Assembly (NCBI GenBank): GCA_021774075.1 | Contig: JAJFJK010000015.1 | Span: 1-43,921, forward strand | DNA from: Nitrosomonas sp. | Lineage (GTDB): Bacteria > Pseudomonadota > Gammaproteobacteria > Burkholderiales > Nitrosomonadaceae | Reading direction: 5' to 3' | DNA: 43,921 nt | In this document: positions 7,566 to 15,727 of the stretch, in pieces | Numbering within the stretch: position 1 is the stretch's first letter | How the letters are laid out: each line of letters opens with the position of its first letter | Made by a program: the position numbers and the translations under genes | Notes under the pieces: model-generated | Databases searched by the model: none | Told to the model about the DNA's origin: nothing | What the model saw: only the letters and a program-made list of their open reading frames with translations

Positions 7566-8555
7566 CTAATATATTTCAGATTTCGGCTCACGGCTTAACA
7601 ATATCTCCACTGCTTTTCTGGCGGAAACGTTTTCATGCAAAATGCTACACACGGCCTGCGTAATTGGCATCTCAATATCCAGCTTCTTGCCTAGTCGCAA
7701 TACCGCCTGTGCAGTATGCACGCCTTCAGCTACGTGCCCTAGCTCATCTAGAATAGAATTTAATGACTTACCCTCGGCCAGCATGAGTCCTACACGCCGA
7801 TTACGAGACAAATCCCCAGTGCAGGTCAGCAATAAATCACCTACCCCAGCAAGTCCCATAAAGGTTTCTCTATTTCCACCCAAGGCAAGGCCTAAGCGCG
7901 TGATTTCCATCAACCCGCGTGTAATTAACGCAGCGCGTGCATTATGACCAAAACCCAGGCCATCTGAAATGCCCGCAGCGATGGTAATAACATTCTTGAC
8001 TGCCCCGCCCGTCTCCACGCCCACTACATCCTGACTGGTATAAATCCGCAGTCTGGTGCTATGTAACTGAGCGGCCATTTGACTGGAAAACGCTTCATCC
8101 ACCGATGCCAAGGTTAAAGCTGTCGGCATCCCCTGTGCCACCTCCTGTGCAAAACTAGGCCCTGACAATACACCACAAGGTAGCGCGCTTGCATATTCTT
8201 CCGCTACAACTTGATGCGGCAGTTTAGAGTCTTCAGATTCAAACCCTTTGCAGCCCCATAAAATAGGCACTTTAATTTGAGTTTCTGCAATGCCCCGCAG
8301 AGTCTCGCGTAACCCGACTATGGGCACAACAATTAAAGCCAGCTCAGACGCCTCCAATGCAACATGCAGCGAGCCGGTAACCAGCAAAGATTCAGGAAAT
8401 GGAAAATCAGGAAAGAAACTTACATTGACGCGATGTGAATTCAGCTCAGCCAGATGATCTGGAAATTTAGTCCACAGTGTGACTTGATGATGCGCAGAAA
8501 GATTGATCGCTAACGCTGTGCCCCATGCGCCGGCACCCAGAATTGCAATTCTCAT
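7566..8555 (-). CDS. gpsA: Glycerol-3-phosphate dehydrogenase [NAD(P)+]
   Basis: Reduces dihydroxyacetone phosphate to sn-glycerol 3-phosphate for phospholipid synthesis, in the cytoplasm. The 329 residues match the family. The N-terminal Rossmann fold has GAGAWGTALA (7-16), followed by the WGCKGFE segment, CGVLSGPSFAQEV (substrate region), and the catalytic-lysine segment GAVKNVITIAAG. GLGDLLLTC-like GVGDLLLTCTG lies in the C-terminal helical domain. The next gene upstream on the same strand (SH3 protein) ends 3 bp before this start, so the two are translated from one message. Confidence 0.96.
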   Translation of the reverse strand: MRIAILGAGAWGTALAINLSAHHQVTLWTKFPDHLAELNSHRVNVSFFPDFPFPESLLVTGSLHVALEASELALIVVPIVGLRETLRGIAETQIKVPILWGCKGFESEDSKLPHQVVAEEYASALPCGVLSGPSFAQEVAQGMPTALTLASVDEAFSSQMAAQLHSTRLRIYTSQDVVGVETGGAVKNVITIAAGISDGLGFGHNARAALITRGLMEITRLGLALGGNRETFMGLAGVGDLLLTCTGDLSRNRRVGLMLAEGKSLNSILDELGHVAEGVHTAQAVLRLGKKLDIEMPITQAVCSILHENVSARKAVEILLSREPKSEIY

Positions 8556-8558
8556 AAC

Positions 8559-9041
8559 TCATGAGCCCCAAACTTGTCCAACTTTGACATAGCCGGTCTG
8601 TCCGTCACGATGACGCACGTTTACCCAGCCTGGTGTATCAGAGTCTATCCACTCCAACACAACTCCTTCCTGCGCTTGAAAAACTTGCGGCACATTTTCA
8701 TCAGCCGTCTCAAATATATCAGCCAAAGGCACAGCAACAACGACAAAACGCTGTTCACTTAAAAACTTGCTTTCAACCCAGGAAAGACTGCCGCTACTAT
8801 CTCGCACCTTAATCCAGCCTTCAACATTCACCACCGCTTCAACTGGCAAATGAACACTCGCCACATATATTTTATCCGCACTTAATGACGGCGCATCGTA
8901 CATAACGACTGCTTTTTCTGCTATTGATAGGAATTGCATATCAGCCCATGCCTGAGCTGGCAATAACAACACTATGACAAGCAAAAACACATGTGTGCAA
9001 TTTTTCAGCTTTTTCATCTTAATCAATAATTTCTTTCTCAT
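8559..9041 (-). CDS. Secreted bacterial SH3-domain protein
   Basis: A 160-residue protein with an N-terminal signal peptide (hydrophobic core THVFLLVIVLLLPAQAWA, cleavage after Ala about residue 33) and then two bacterial SH3-like repeats. The first spans about 38-95 (containing VEGWIKVRDSSGSLSWVESKFL) and the second about 100-158 (PGWVNVRHRDGQTGYV). Such domains often bind peptidoglycan stem peptides, so a periplasmic cell-wall role is likely but unproven. The start could be at 9041 or at MKKLKN eight codons later; neither has a strong ribosome binding site. It lies between secB and gpsA in an apparent operon. Confidence 0.8.
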   Translation of the reverse strand: MRKKLLIKMKKLKNCTHVFLLVIVLLLPAQAWADMQFLSIAEKAVVMYDAPSLSADKIYVASVHLPVEAVVNVEGWIKVRDSSGSLSWVESKFLSEQRFVVVAVPLADIFETADENVPQVFQAQEGVVLEWIDSDTPGWVNVRHRDGQTGYVKVGQVWGS

Positions 9042-9065
9042 TGATTTGGCCTGTACGAAAAAAAA

Positions 9066-9521
9066 TTAATGTTTCTCAGCGCTGGGGTCTGCTTCAGTTG
9101 TTGTCTGATTTTGATTATAAATGGCTTCGAAATTTACCGGATTAAGAATCACAGCCGGGAAACCTGCACGTGTAACCGTATCTGATACCGTCTCGCGCAA
9201 ATATGGAAACAAGATATTTGCGCAGCCTATACCCAATACCGGGCCAACTTCTTCTTCAGATACGTTACGGATACGAAAAATACCTGCCTGCTGTGCTTCA
9301 ATCAGAAACATAATCTTGTCCTTAACCTTGGCCGTCACCGTCACCGTTAACAGCACCTCATATAGCCCTTCCTCTATGGTCTGATTTTTTGTATTAAGCT
9401 GCAAATTAACTTGTGGTGCTTCACGCTCAAGAAAAATTCCAGGTGCATTGGGTATTTCTAATGACAGGTCCTGAACATAGATTTTTTCTATTGCAAAAAC
9501 GGGCTGCTGTTGCTCACTCAT
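9066..9521 (-). CDS. secB: Protein-export chaperone SecB
   Basis: A cytosolic tetrameric chaperone that keeps preproteins unfolded and hands them to SecA. Length 151 is typical. Landmarks are the EKIYVQDLSLEIPNAP strand near the start, the VTVTAKVKDKIMFLIE strand, and the SecB signature GCANILFPYLRE with SDTVTRAGFP. The C-terminus is acidic and lacks the zinc-binding cysteines seen at the end of some SecB proteins. A ribosome binding site (GAGAAG) precedes the ATG. It follows grxC by 92 bp on the same strand, a usual neighbour in proteobacteria. Confidence 0.96.
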   Translation of the reverse strand: MSEQQQPVFAIEKIYVQDLSLEIPNAPGIFLEREAPQVNLQLNTKNQTIEEGLYEVLLTVTVTAKVKDKIMFLIEAQQAGIFRIRNVSEEEVGPVLGIGCANILFPYLRETVSDTVTRAGFPAVILNPVNFEAIYNQNQTTTEADPSAEKH

Positions 9522-9613
9522 ATCGTATTCTTCTCAATTTTGTAATTTGTAAAGAAAAAGAAAATCGTCACACATTGTATCAATTGTACAAAATTCTGTG
9601 ATTTCCTATGCCG

Positions 9614-9871
9614 TCAGGTTGCTAGCAATGTAACCAATTCGCCCTTATGTTCAAGCTGGGTTAAATCATCATATCCACCCACATGCTTTTCACCAATGTA
9701 GATCTGCGGGACAGTTCGACGTCCTGTTTTTCCCATCATTTCAGCGCGTTGCTCCGGTTCTAAATCAATACGAATTTTTTTGATTTCTTCAACTCCTTTT
9801 GAGCGCAACAGATTCTCGGCCATTTTACAATAAGGGCAAAATCCGGTTGTATACATAATTACTTCTGACAT
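9614..9871 (-). CDS. grxC: Glutaredoxin 3 (GrxC)
   Basis: An 85-residue glutathione-dependent thiol oxidoreductase. The active site CPYC is at residues 12-15 (TTGFCPYCKMAENLL). The glutathione-binding TVPQIYIGEKHVGG follows at about 53-66, with the conserved cis-proline and GG. Together these place it firmly in the dithiol class. Just upstream, three tandem 8-bp repeats form overlapping Shine-Dalgarno-like sites. It sits between the rhodanese-like gene and secB in the same direction. Confidence 0.96.
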   Translation of the reverse strand: MSEVIMYTTGFCPYCKMAENLLRSKGVEEIKKIRIDLEPEQRAEMMGKTGRRTVPQIYIGEKHVGGYDDLTQLEHKGELVTLLAT

Positions 9872-9876
9872 TTATC

Positions 9877-9900
9877 TCCTCTATTCCTCTATTCCTCTAT
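9877..9900 (-). repeat. Three tandem 8-bp repeats forming the grxC ribosome binding region
   Basis: On the minus strand the unit ATAGAGGA occurs three times without a mismatch. Each unit contains the Shine-Dalgarno-like core GAGGA. The unit nearest grxC lies 6 bases before its ATG, and the farthest overlaps the TAG stop of the rhodanese-like gene (9897-9899). Repeat number could change by slippage, altering spacing or the number of ribosome entry sites. Confidence 0.75.
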
Positions 9901-10331
9901 CGCTTAACTATAGGCAGATTGGCACGTTTCCAGGCATCAATACCGCCCATCAAATTATGCACTTTCTTAAAGCCGTTCTTATACAAAACCTTACTGGCAT
10001 GTTGAGAACGAATACCGCTAGTATAAATAATTACAATAGGTCTCTCGGTAAATTTCTTTAACTCCACCCAACGTTCTTCAATTTTCTCGGTTGGCATATG
10101 TGTAGAATTGGGCAAATGCCCTTCTGCATAATCACTGTCATCTCGCACATCCAACACAAGGGCGTCTTCATGATTAATCAACTTTATTGCAGCGCGTGTA
10201 TCAACCTCTTTAGTGCCACGTCGTGACAGCATTGGCCAAAACAACATCAATGCACTCACAACTGCTGCAATAACAAAAAGTAAATTCTCAACCCTAAGGA
10301 GAAAATGGCTTTGCTCTAATGATGCTTCCAT
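9897..10331 (-). CDS. Membrane-anchored rhodanese-like protein lacking the catalytic cysteine
   Basis: A 144-residue protein: one N-terminal membrane helix (about 14-34), a basic turn (RRGTK), then a single rhodanese domain. The domain keeps DVRDDSDYAEGHLPNS (61-76), and the phosphate-cradle-like loop IIYTSGIRS (101-109), but the residue where an active rhodanese has cysteine is Tyr103. It is therefore unlikely to transfer sulfur. The fold is otherwise intact (NLMGGIDAW near the end). Orthologues in this position beside grxC and secB are usual in betaproteobacteria; whether they also lack the cysteine cannot be checked here. Confidence 0.88.
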   Translation of the reverse strand: MEASLEQSHFLLRVENLLFVIAAVVSALMLFWPMLSRRGTKEVDTRAAIKLINHEDALVLDVRDDSDYAEGHLPNSTHMPTEKIEERWVELKKFTERPIVIIYTSGIRSQHASKVLYKNGFKKVHNLMGGIDAWKRANLPIVKR

Positions 10332-10641
10332 AAACTTTTATTCTATTTTCCAAATGAGTTAATTTTATCAGCGGTTGTCTATAAGGCGTTTCCTTATTCA
10401 AACCAGCCATGGATTCGCATATTAACATTATGCGCAAATATTAATACCAAAAAATATATTTGGCATGTGCCATTTTAACCACAGCCGGTTGCCCCTGTGA
10501 TTCATGCCTAACGAAGCACTGATTAACTCGCAAACCAATATCTGACGGCTAAAACATCAGTTTGATGCTGCGTTTACAGGCAAAATATTATAAAATACGG
10601 GCTTACTTGGTCGTCAACTCCCTTTTTACTAAAAGGTTAAC
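10332..10641. other. Divergent intergenic region, rhodanese-like gene / gpmA
   Basis: A 310-bp AT-rich gap between divergently transcribed genes. It holds the candidate gpmA promoter listed separately. I see no convincing ORF, RNA gene or long repeat here. Confidence 0.5.
10562..10591 (+). promoter_or_regulatory. Possible gpmA promoter
   Basis: TTGATG (10562-10567), an 18-base spacer and TATTAT (10586-10591). This would give a leader of roughly 40-45 nt before the gpmA start at 10642. A reasonable but not exceptional sigma-70 match. Confidence 0.4.
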
Positions 10642-11391
10642 ATGAAAAAAATAGTTCTCCTGCGACATGGAGAAAGCACGTGGAATAAAGAAAATCGATT
10701 TACTGGCTGGACAGATGTAGATTTAACACCCAAAGGTTTAGAAGAAGCAAAAAATGCAGGACAGTTATTGCGGGAACAGGGCTTTGTTTTTGATATTGCG
10801 TACACCTCAGTACTCAAACGCGCAATACGCACATTATGGATAACGCTGGATGAATTAGATCAAATGTGGCTCCCCATCCACCATACATGGCGTTTGAATG
10901 AACGACATTATGGCGCCCTGCAAGGACTCAACAAAGCTGAAACCGCAACTAAATTTGGCGACGAACAAGTACTAATATGGCGGCGCAGCTATGACACCAG
11001 ACCACCCGCATTGACTACCGATGATGCACGTTATCCCGGGGCAGACGCACGCTATAAAAATTTGGCTAGCGAGGATATTCCGCTCACAGAATGCCTGCAA
11101 GATACTGTCGCAAGATTTATGCCCTACTGGAATGAAACCATCGCACCGCAAGTTCGCGCAGGAAAACGTATTATCATCACCGCGCATGGTAATTCATTAC
11201 GCGCACTCGTTAAATACCTGGATGACATATCAGAGCAGGATATTTTAAATTGTAATATACCAACAGGGGTGCCATTAATCTATGAGCTGGATGATGATTT
11301 AAAGCCCATTCGGAGCTACTACCTTGGCGATCAAGCTGCGGTTGAGCAAGCAATGCAAGCGGTAGCCAATCAGGGCAAATCTACAACTTAA
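10642..11391 (+). CDS. gpmA: 2,3-bisphosphoglycerate-dependent phosphoglycerate mutase
   Basis: Interconverts 3- and 2-phosphoglycerate in glycolysis and gluconeogenesis. The 249 residues match the family. The phosphohistidine motif LRHGEST has His9, and the second catalytic histidine is His182 in [24 protein letters not shown] (87-98) is the mutase-specific segment. It stands alone on the plus strand ahead of envC-ctpA-moeB, a neighbourhood conserved in betaproteobacteria. The ATG is preceded by a modest AAAAGG. Confidence 0.97.
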   Translation: MKKIVLLRHGESTWNKENRFTGWTDVDLTPKGLEEAKNAGQLLREQGFVFDIAYTSVLKRAIRTLWITLDELDQMWLPIHHTWRLNERHYGALQGLNKAETATKFGDEQVLIWRRSYDTRPPALTTDDARYPGADARYKNLASEDIPLTECLQDTVARFMPYWNETIAPQVRAGKRIIITAHGNSLRALVKYLDDISEQDILNCNIPTGVPLIYELDDDLKPIRSYYLGDQAAVEQAMQAVANQGKSTT

Positions 11392-11422
11392 ACCATGCAT
11401 CACGCCTCAAACTAGTACCAAG

Positions 11423-11452
11423 GGCACTTCTAAAAATTTTTTTAGAAGTGCC
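11423..11452. terminator. Perfect 14-bp palindrome after gpmA
   Basis: GGCACTTCTAAAAA (11423-11436), a 2-base loop, and its exact complement (11439-11452). It lies 32 bp past gpmA. Each arm has an internal A or T run, so it can act as a bidirectional hairpin, but there is no T-run after it. It may be a terminator, or two fused ends of an insertion element. The assignment as terminator is tentative. Confidence 0.5.
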
Positions 11453-11469
11453 TCCAACAAGTTTCTTTC

Positions 11470-12693
11470 TTGATAAGACTATATTTGGAATCTAAACCAT
11501 TTAATCGCATTCACATTCATATTTTAGCGCCCAAGTTAATCTTGCTAACTTGGGCCTTGATGCTGTTTTATCCGTTATCAGCCTTTTCAGAAAACCAGGA
11601 TAATCTGGATGCGTTGCGTGACCGCATTCAATTATTACAGAAAAATCTTGCCGGCAAAGAAAAGCAAAAGCTGGATGCGGCGGATGCGCTACAGAAAACT
11701 GAACGCGCCATTAGCACTATTAATCGCAAACACGCACAGCTACTGGAAGAAAAACATCAGGCCGATCAGAAATTCGAACAATTAAAAATTCAATACCAAC
11801 AACTTAAGATAGATATTGCTGTTGAACAAAGACGACTGGATAAAGTGTTGTACCAACAATATACCAGCGGACAACAAGATCACCTGCGGCTTTTGCTAAA
11901 TCAACAAAATCCGAATCAAATTGTGCGTGACATGCACTACTATAAACACCTGTCTCTTGCACGCACAAATACCATCAATACCCTGCAAGACAATCAGAAA
12001 AAGCTGGAAGTTTTAACGCAGGCGATACGTCAAAAAAGAACAGAAATCGTTGCCATTCAGAATGAATATTTGGCGCAAAAGAAAAATCTTCAGCAACAAA
12101 AACAGGAACACCAAACCATTCTTGCGCAAATTTCAAAACAAATTACACAACAACAAAATGAAATTGAAAAACTTCAGCGTGATGAAAAACGTATCGCCGC
12201 TGTTGTGGCAGAAATCAACAAAATTCTAAGCCAACAAAAATCTTCAACAGCGCTATATAACAACCAGCTACCCAAGGCTTTGCAGGATCAGGTACCATTT
12301 TCTTCACTCAAGGGAAAACTACATTTACCGGTACGCGGGAAACTTGTTAGTCGTTTTGGTGGTCAACGTTCAGGTAAATATCTTACCTGGAAAGGATTAT
12401 TCATCAACTCACCCCGTGGCAGTGAAGTCAAAGCGATCGCAAGTGGTCAGGTTGTCTTTGCAGATTGGTTAAGAGGCTTCGGGAATCTAATGATTATTGA
12501 TCATGGCAAGAGCTATATGAGTCTTTACGGCAACAATGAAACACTTTATAAAGAAGTCGGTGATATCATACGCAGTGGCGACACCATTACAACTGTAGGA
12601 AATAGCGGTGGCAATCCAGATCCAGGTTTATACTTTGAGTTACGTTATAAAGGTCAGCCATTTGATCCATTGACGTGGATTAATATTAAATAA
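11470..12693 (+). CDS. envC: Murein hydrolase activator EnvC-like protein
   Basis: A periplasmic protein of about 400 residues with a signal-like hydrophobic stretch (KLILLTWALMLFYPLSAFS). Two long glutamine- and lysine-rich coiled-coil segments follow (about 45-125 and 165-255), then a C-terminal LytM/M23 domain (about 280-405). The LytM domain is degenerate: the first zinc-ligand histidine site reads TWKGLFI, and the HxH site reads GLYFELR. This is what EnvC shows, a protein that activates cell-division amidases rather than cutting murein. The start is uncertain: TTG at 11470 gives this frame, but later TTG codons or the ATG near 11560 are possible. It precedes ctpA by 115 bp. Confidence 0.87.
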   Translation: MIRLYLESKPFNRIHIHILAPKLILLTWALMLFYPLSAFSENQDNLDALRDRIQLLQKNLAGKEKQKLDAADALQKTERAISTINRKHAQLLEEKHQADQKFEQLKIQYQQLKIDIAVEQRRLDKVLYQQYTSGQQDHLRLLLNQQNPNQIVRDMHYYKHLSLARTNTINTLQDNQKKLEVLTQAIRQKRTEIVAIQNEYLAQKKNLQQQKQEHQTILAQISKQITQQQNEIEKLQRDEKRIAAVVAEINKILSQQKSSTALYNNQLPKALQDQVPFSSLKGKLHLPVRGKLVSRFGGQRSGKYLTWKGLFINSPRGSEVKAIASGQVVFADWLRGFGNLMIIDHGKSYMSLYGNNETLYKEVGDIIRSGDTITTVGNSGGNPDPGLYFELRYKGQPFDPLTWINIK

Positions 12694-12808
12694 GCAAGAA
12701 AATATCGATTAATCCATCGCCAGAAATATCATTGGTACGATAAAATAATTCAGATAACAATCAGTGTTTCCATAGGTATTAAAATTCGACAAGTGCGGAG
12801 AAAGCATA

Positions 12809-14242
12809 ATGAGTAACATAATGAAGAAAACAGGTTTAGTTCTTATCGGCGCAATCACAGGTGTGATGCTCAGCTTGAATTTTTCCGCCATTGCCCAAAA
12901 AGGTACTAATGATTCAGTGCACGCACTGCCGATCGAAGAACTGCGCACTTTTGCCCAGGTATTTGGGCGTATTAAAAGTGATTATGTTGAGACCGTAGAA
13001 GATACGAAACTAATTACTGAAGCCATCAACGGCATGTTGGTTGGTCTTGACCCCCATTCTTCTTATCTTAATAAAGACGACTACAAAGAATTGCAAATTG
13101 GTACGCAAGGCGAATTTGGTGGATTGGGTATCCAGGTCACGATGGAAGACGGATTGGTTAAAGTAATCTCACCGATTGAAGACACACCCGCATTTCGCGC
13201 CGGCATTCAAACAAACGACTTAATTGTCAAACTGGATGACAAAGCCGTTAAGGGAATGACCCTCAGTGAAGCAATCAAACTCATGCGTGGCAAGCCTAAA
13301 ACGCCGATTACAATTACTGTGGTCAGAGAAGGCGAAAAAGAACTCCTGACATTTACCCTGATACGAGACATTATTAAAATTCAGAGCGTCAAATCAAAGA
13401 TGATTGAACCCGGTTATGCATTTATCCGCATTACGCAATTTCAAGAACATACCGGTGAAAATTTAGCCAAAGCCATTAAAGAACTCTTCGAGGAAAGTGC
13501 AGAGCCCATGCAAGGGTTAGTATTAGATTTACGCAATGATCCTGGTGGCTTACTCAATGGCGCGGTGGCTGTTTCAGCCGCCTTCCTGCCGGAAAATGCG
13601 TTGGTTGTTTACACAGAAGGGCGTACCGCCGATGCAAAAATGCAACTGCATGCCAATCCTGAATATTATTTACGTGGCCCAGGAAGAGATTATCTCAAAG
13701 GATTGCCGCCTGAAGTAAAAACAGTGCCTATGATTACCCTTGTGAATGGTGGCTCTGCTTCAGCATCTGAAATTGTTGCTGGCGCCTTACAAGACCACAA
13801 GCGCTCCGTCGTTATGGGCTCACAAACATTTGGCAAAGGATCCGTGCAAACGATCCTGCCACTAGGCAATGAAACTGCCATTAAACTGACTACGGCACGT
13901 TATTACACACCAAATGGACAATCTATTCAGGCAAAAGGAATTACACCTGACATCTTGGATGAAACCGAAGCTGATGACAAACGCGTGCGTGAAGCTGATC
14001 TGAATCGCCATTTATCTAATGGTAAAAAAGAGGAAGAAAAAGCTGATACTGAGACTACCGCCAAAGAAACTGTAGATAAACCCAAGAAAGAAGATGATGC
14101 TGACGATGAAGACGAAGCGTCGAAAGACAACACGCCAATAGAATTTGGTTCCAGTGAAGATCTTTTACTCATCCAGGCGATGAATTATTTCAAGGGAATT
14201 ACCACGCCGGTAAGTGAAGAAAGCGATAATACTGACGGCTAG
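12809..14242 (+). CDS. ctpA: Carboxy-terminal processing protease (S41 family, CtpA)
   Basis: A periplasmic serine protease, 477 residues. A signal-anchor segment at 8-29 is followed by the family N-terminal helices (DPHSSYLNKDDYKEL), a PDZ domain (about 100-175, with GEFGGLGIQV), and the S41 core. The Ser-Lys dyad is Ser318 in NGGSASASEIVAGAL and Lys343 in TFGKGSVQT. The C-terminus has a low-complexity acidic/lysine-rich stretch (about 400-445) before a short tail. Such proteases trim or degrade periplasmic and lipoprotein substrates, including murein hydrolases, which suits its place after envC. A GGAG ribosome binding site lies 8-12 bp before the ATG. Confidence 0.95.
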   Translation: MSNIMKKTGLVLIGAITGVMLSLNFSAIAQKGTNDSVHALPIEELRTFAQVFGRIKSDYVETVEDTKLITEAINGMLVGLDPHSSYLNKDDYKELQIGTQGEFGGLGIQVTMEDGLVKVISPIEDTPAFRAGIQTNDLIVKLDDKAVKGMTLSEAIKLMRGKPKTPITITVVREGEKELLTFTLIRDIIKIQSVKSKMIEPGYAFIRITQFQEHTGENLAKAIKELFEESAEPMQGLVLDLRNDPGGLLNGAVAVSAAFLPENALVVYTEGRTADAKMQLHANPEYYLRGPGRDYLKGLPPEVKTVPMITLVNGGSASASEIVAGALQDHKRSVVMGSQTFGKGSVQTILPLGNETAIKLTTARYYTPNGQSIQAKGITPDILDETEADDKRVREADLNRHLSNGKKEEEKADTETTAKETVDKPKKEDDADDEDEASKDNTPIEFGSSEDLLLIQAMNYFKGITTPVSEESDNTDG

Positions 14243-14288
14243 ACCAAACCACCTTTAAAGTGTTCGACTATTATCGGAGTAGTGCATT

Positions 14289-15098
14289 GTGAATGATCAA
14301 CAACTACTTCGATATAGTCGTCATATTCTGCTGCCGCAAATTGATATTTCAGGGCAGGAAAAACTCACACAATCAAGTGTTTTAATTATTGGCGCAGGCG
14401 GATTGGGCTCTCCCATTGCGCTCTATCTGGCAGCAAGTGGTGTTGGCAAGCTGATTATCTGTGATGATGACAGCGTTGATCTCACCAACTTGCAGCGTCA
14501 AATCATTCACCACACAGGTTCCATCGGGCAAGCAAAATCTGAATCCGCACGTCAAACACTGGCTGAAATTAATCCGGAAGTTAATGTCATTGCACTGCAA
14601 GAACGCGTGGGTGACGTTAAGCTGCGGGAATTAGTCGCACAAGCAGATGCCATTGTGGATGCCAGTGACAATTTCGCAACCCGACATGCAGTCAACAAAG
14701 CCTGTGTCACTTATCAAAAGCCATTAATTTCAGGCGCCGCTGTGCGTTTTGAAGGCCAAGTATCGGTTTTCGATCTGCGCCAAATTGACAGCCCTTGTTA
14801 TCATTGCCTTTACCCAACACATGGGGAAGATGCAGACATGCCTTGCGCAGTAATGGGTGTTTTCGCGCCATTAGTTGGCATCATCGGTAGTATGCAAGCG
14901 GCAGAAACACTGAAAGTTTTATTGAATTTAGGTGAAACACTGAATGGTCGCCTGCAATTATTAGACGGCCTGACAATGAATTGGCGTTCAATCAAGCTGA
15001 AGAAAGATCCTGCTTGCGGCGTTTGCAGCAATGTAAAAACGTCTAAGCAAGCCCCACCCAATCAACGCAACACTTGCGGCAATAAAGTATCACGCTGA
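14289..15098 (+). CDS. moeB: MoeB/ThiF/HesA-type E1-like adenylyltransferase
   Basis: A 269-residue enzyme that adenylates the C-terminus of a small ubiquitin-like sulfur carrier (MoaD or ThiS). The ATP-binding GAGGLGSPIALYLAASGVG (36-53) and the DNLQRQ-type TNLQRQIIHH segment are intact. Two CxxC pairs bind zinc (Cys170/Cys173 and Cys243/Cys246), and Cys186 occupies the usual catalytic-cysteine region. No rhodanese domain is fused. The start is GTG. It follows ctpA by 46 bp. MoeB and ThiF cannot be separated by sequence alone; no moa or thi gene is nearby. Its 3' end overlaps slmA tail-to-tail by 37 bp. Confidence 0.9.
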   Translation: MNDQQLLRYSRHILLPQIDISGQEKLTQSSVLIIGAGGLGSPIALYLAASGVGKLIICDDDSVDLTNLQRQIIHHTGSIGQAKSESARQTLAEINPEVNVIALQERVGDVKLRELVAQADAIVDASDNFATRHAVNKACVTYQKPLISGAAVRFEGQVSVFDLRQIDSPCYHCLYPTHGEDADMPCAVMGVFAPLVGIIGSMQAAETLKVLLNLGETLNGRLQLLDGLTMNWRSIKLKKDPACGVCSNVKTSKQAPPNQRNTCGNKVSR

Positions 15099-15655
15099 GA
15101 TGGCCAATTTCTGATTGGCAAGCGCCTAAATTCACTTTTAACAAACTGATGCCAGCACCCGATCACATAACACATCAGCAGACCGGCATGCGCCGCAACA
15201 TCCAGATCCGCATTTATTTTGCGCTCACTGATGGCAAATCGCATAGCCTGTTTTAAAGTCGCTTCAAGACGATCATGTAACTGATTAATACGCAACTGCA
15301 AGTTTTCATTCTCATTGAGAATGGCATCACTGATTAAAATACGTGTCATACCCGGATTTTTTTGTGCAAAACCTAATAATAACAATATAATATTTTCAGT
15401 TTTTTTTAGGCCATTACCTTCTTCCTGCATAATTTTGTTAATCAGGGCAAATAAGGTTTGTTCAATAAATTCTATTAACGCTTCAAACATCAACGCTTTA
15501 CTGGAAAAATATCGATAAAGTGCAGATTCTGAGATTTCTGCTTTGGCTGCAACGGCTGCGGTGGTAATCTTAATTCTACGCGGATTTTCTAACATGCTGG
15601 CCAGTGCCTGCAAGATCTGATGTTTTCTTTCATCCGATTTTACCGACATGCGCAC
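15062..15655 (-). CDS. slmA: Nucleoid occlusion factor SlmA (TetR family)
   Basis: A 197-residue TetR-type regulator. The N-terminal helix-turn-helix (ITTAAVAAKAEISESALYRY, 30-49, then FSSKALMFEALIEFIE) and the core LLLLGFAQKNPGMTRIL closely resemble E. coli SlmA (198 residues). SlmA binds chromosomal sites and blocks FtsZ ring assembly over the nucleoid. The similarity across the ligand-domain region makes it more than a generic TetR call. The coding end overlaps the end of moeB by 37 bp in convergent orientation. Confidence 0.9.
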   Translation of the reverse strand: MRMSVKSDERKHQILQALASMLENPRRIKITTAAVAAKAEISESALYRYFSSKALMFEALIEFIEQTLFALINKIMQEEGNGLKKTENIILLLLGFAQKNPGMTRILISDAILNENENLQLRINQLHDRLEATLKQAMRFAISERKINADLDVAAHAGLLMCYVIGCWHQFVKSEFRRLPIRNWPSQRDTLLPQVLR

Positions 15656-15727
15656 CTCTGACCGACAACAATAAAAACACCAATGACATGCAAACTATCT
15701 AATTAATAAACAAGCGGAAAAACAATC

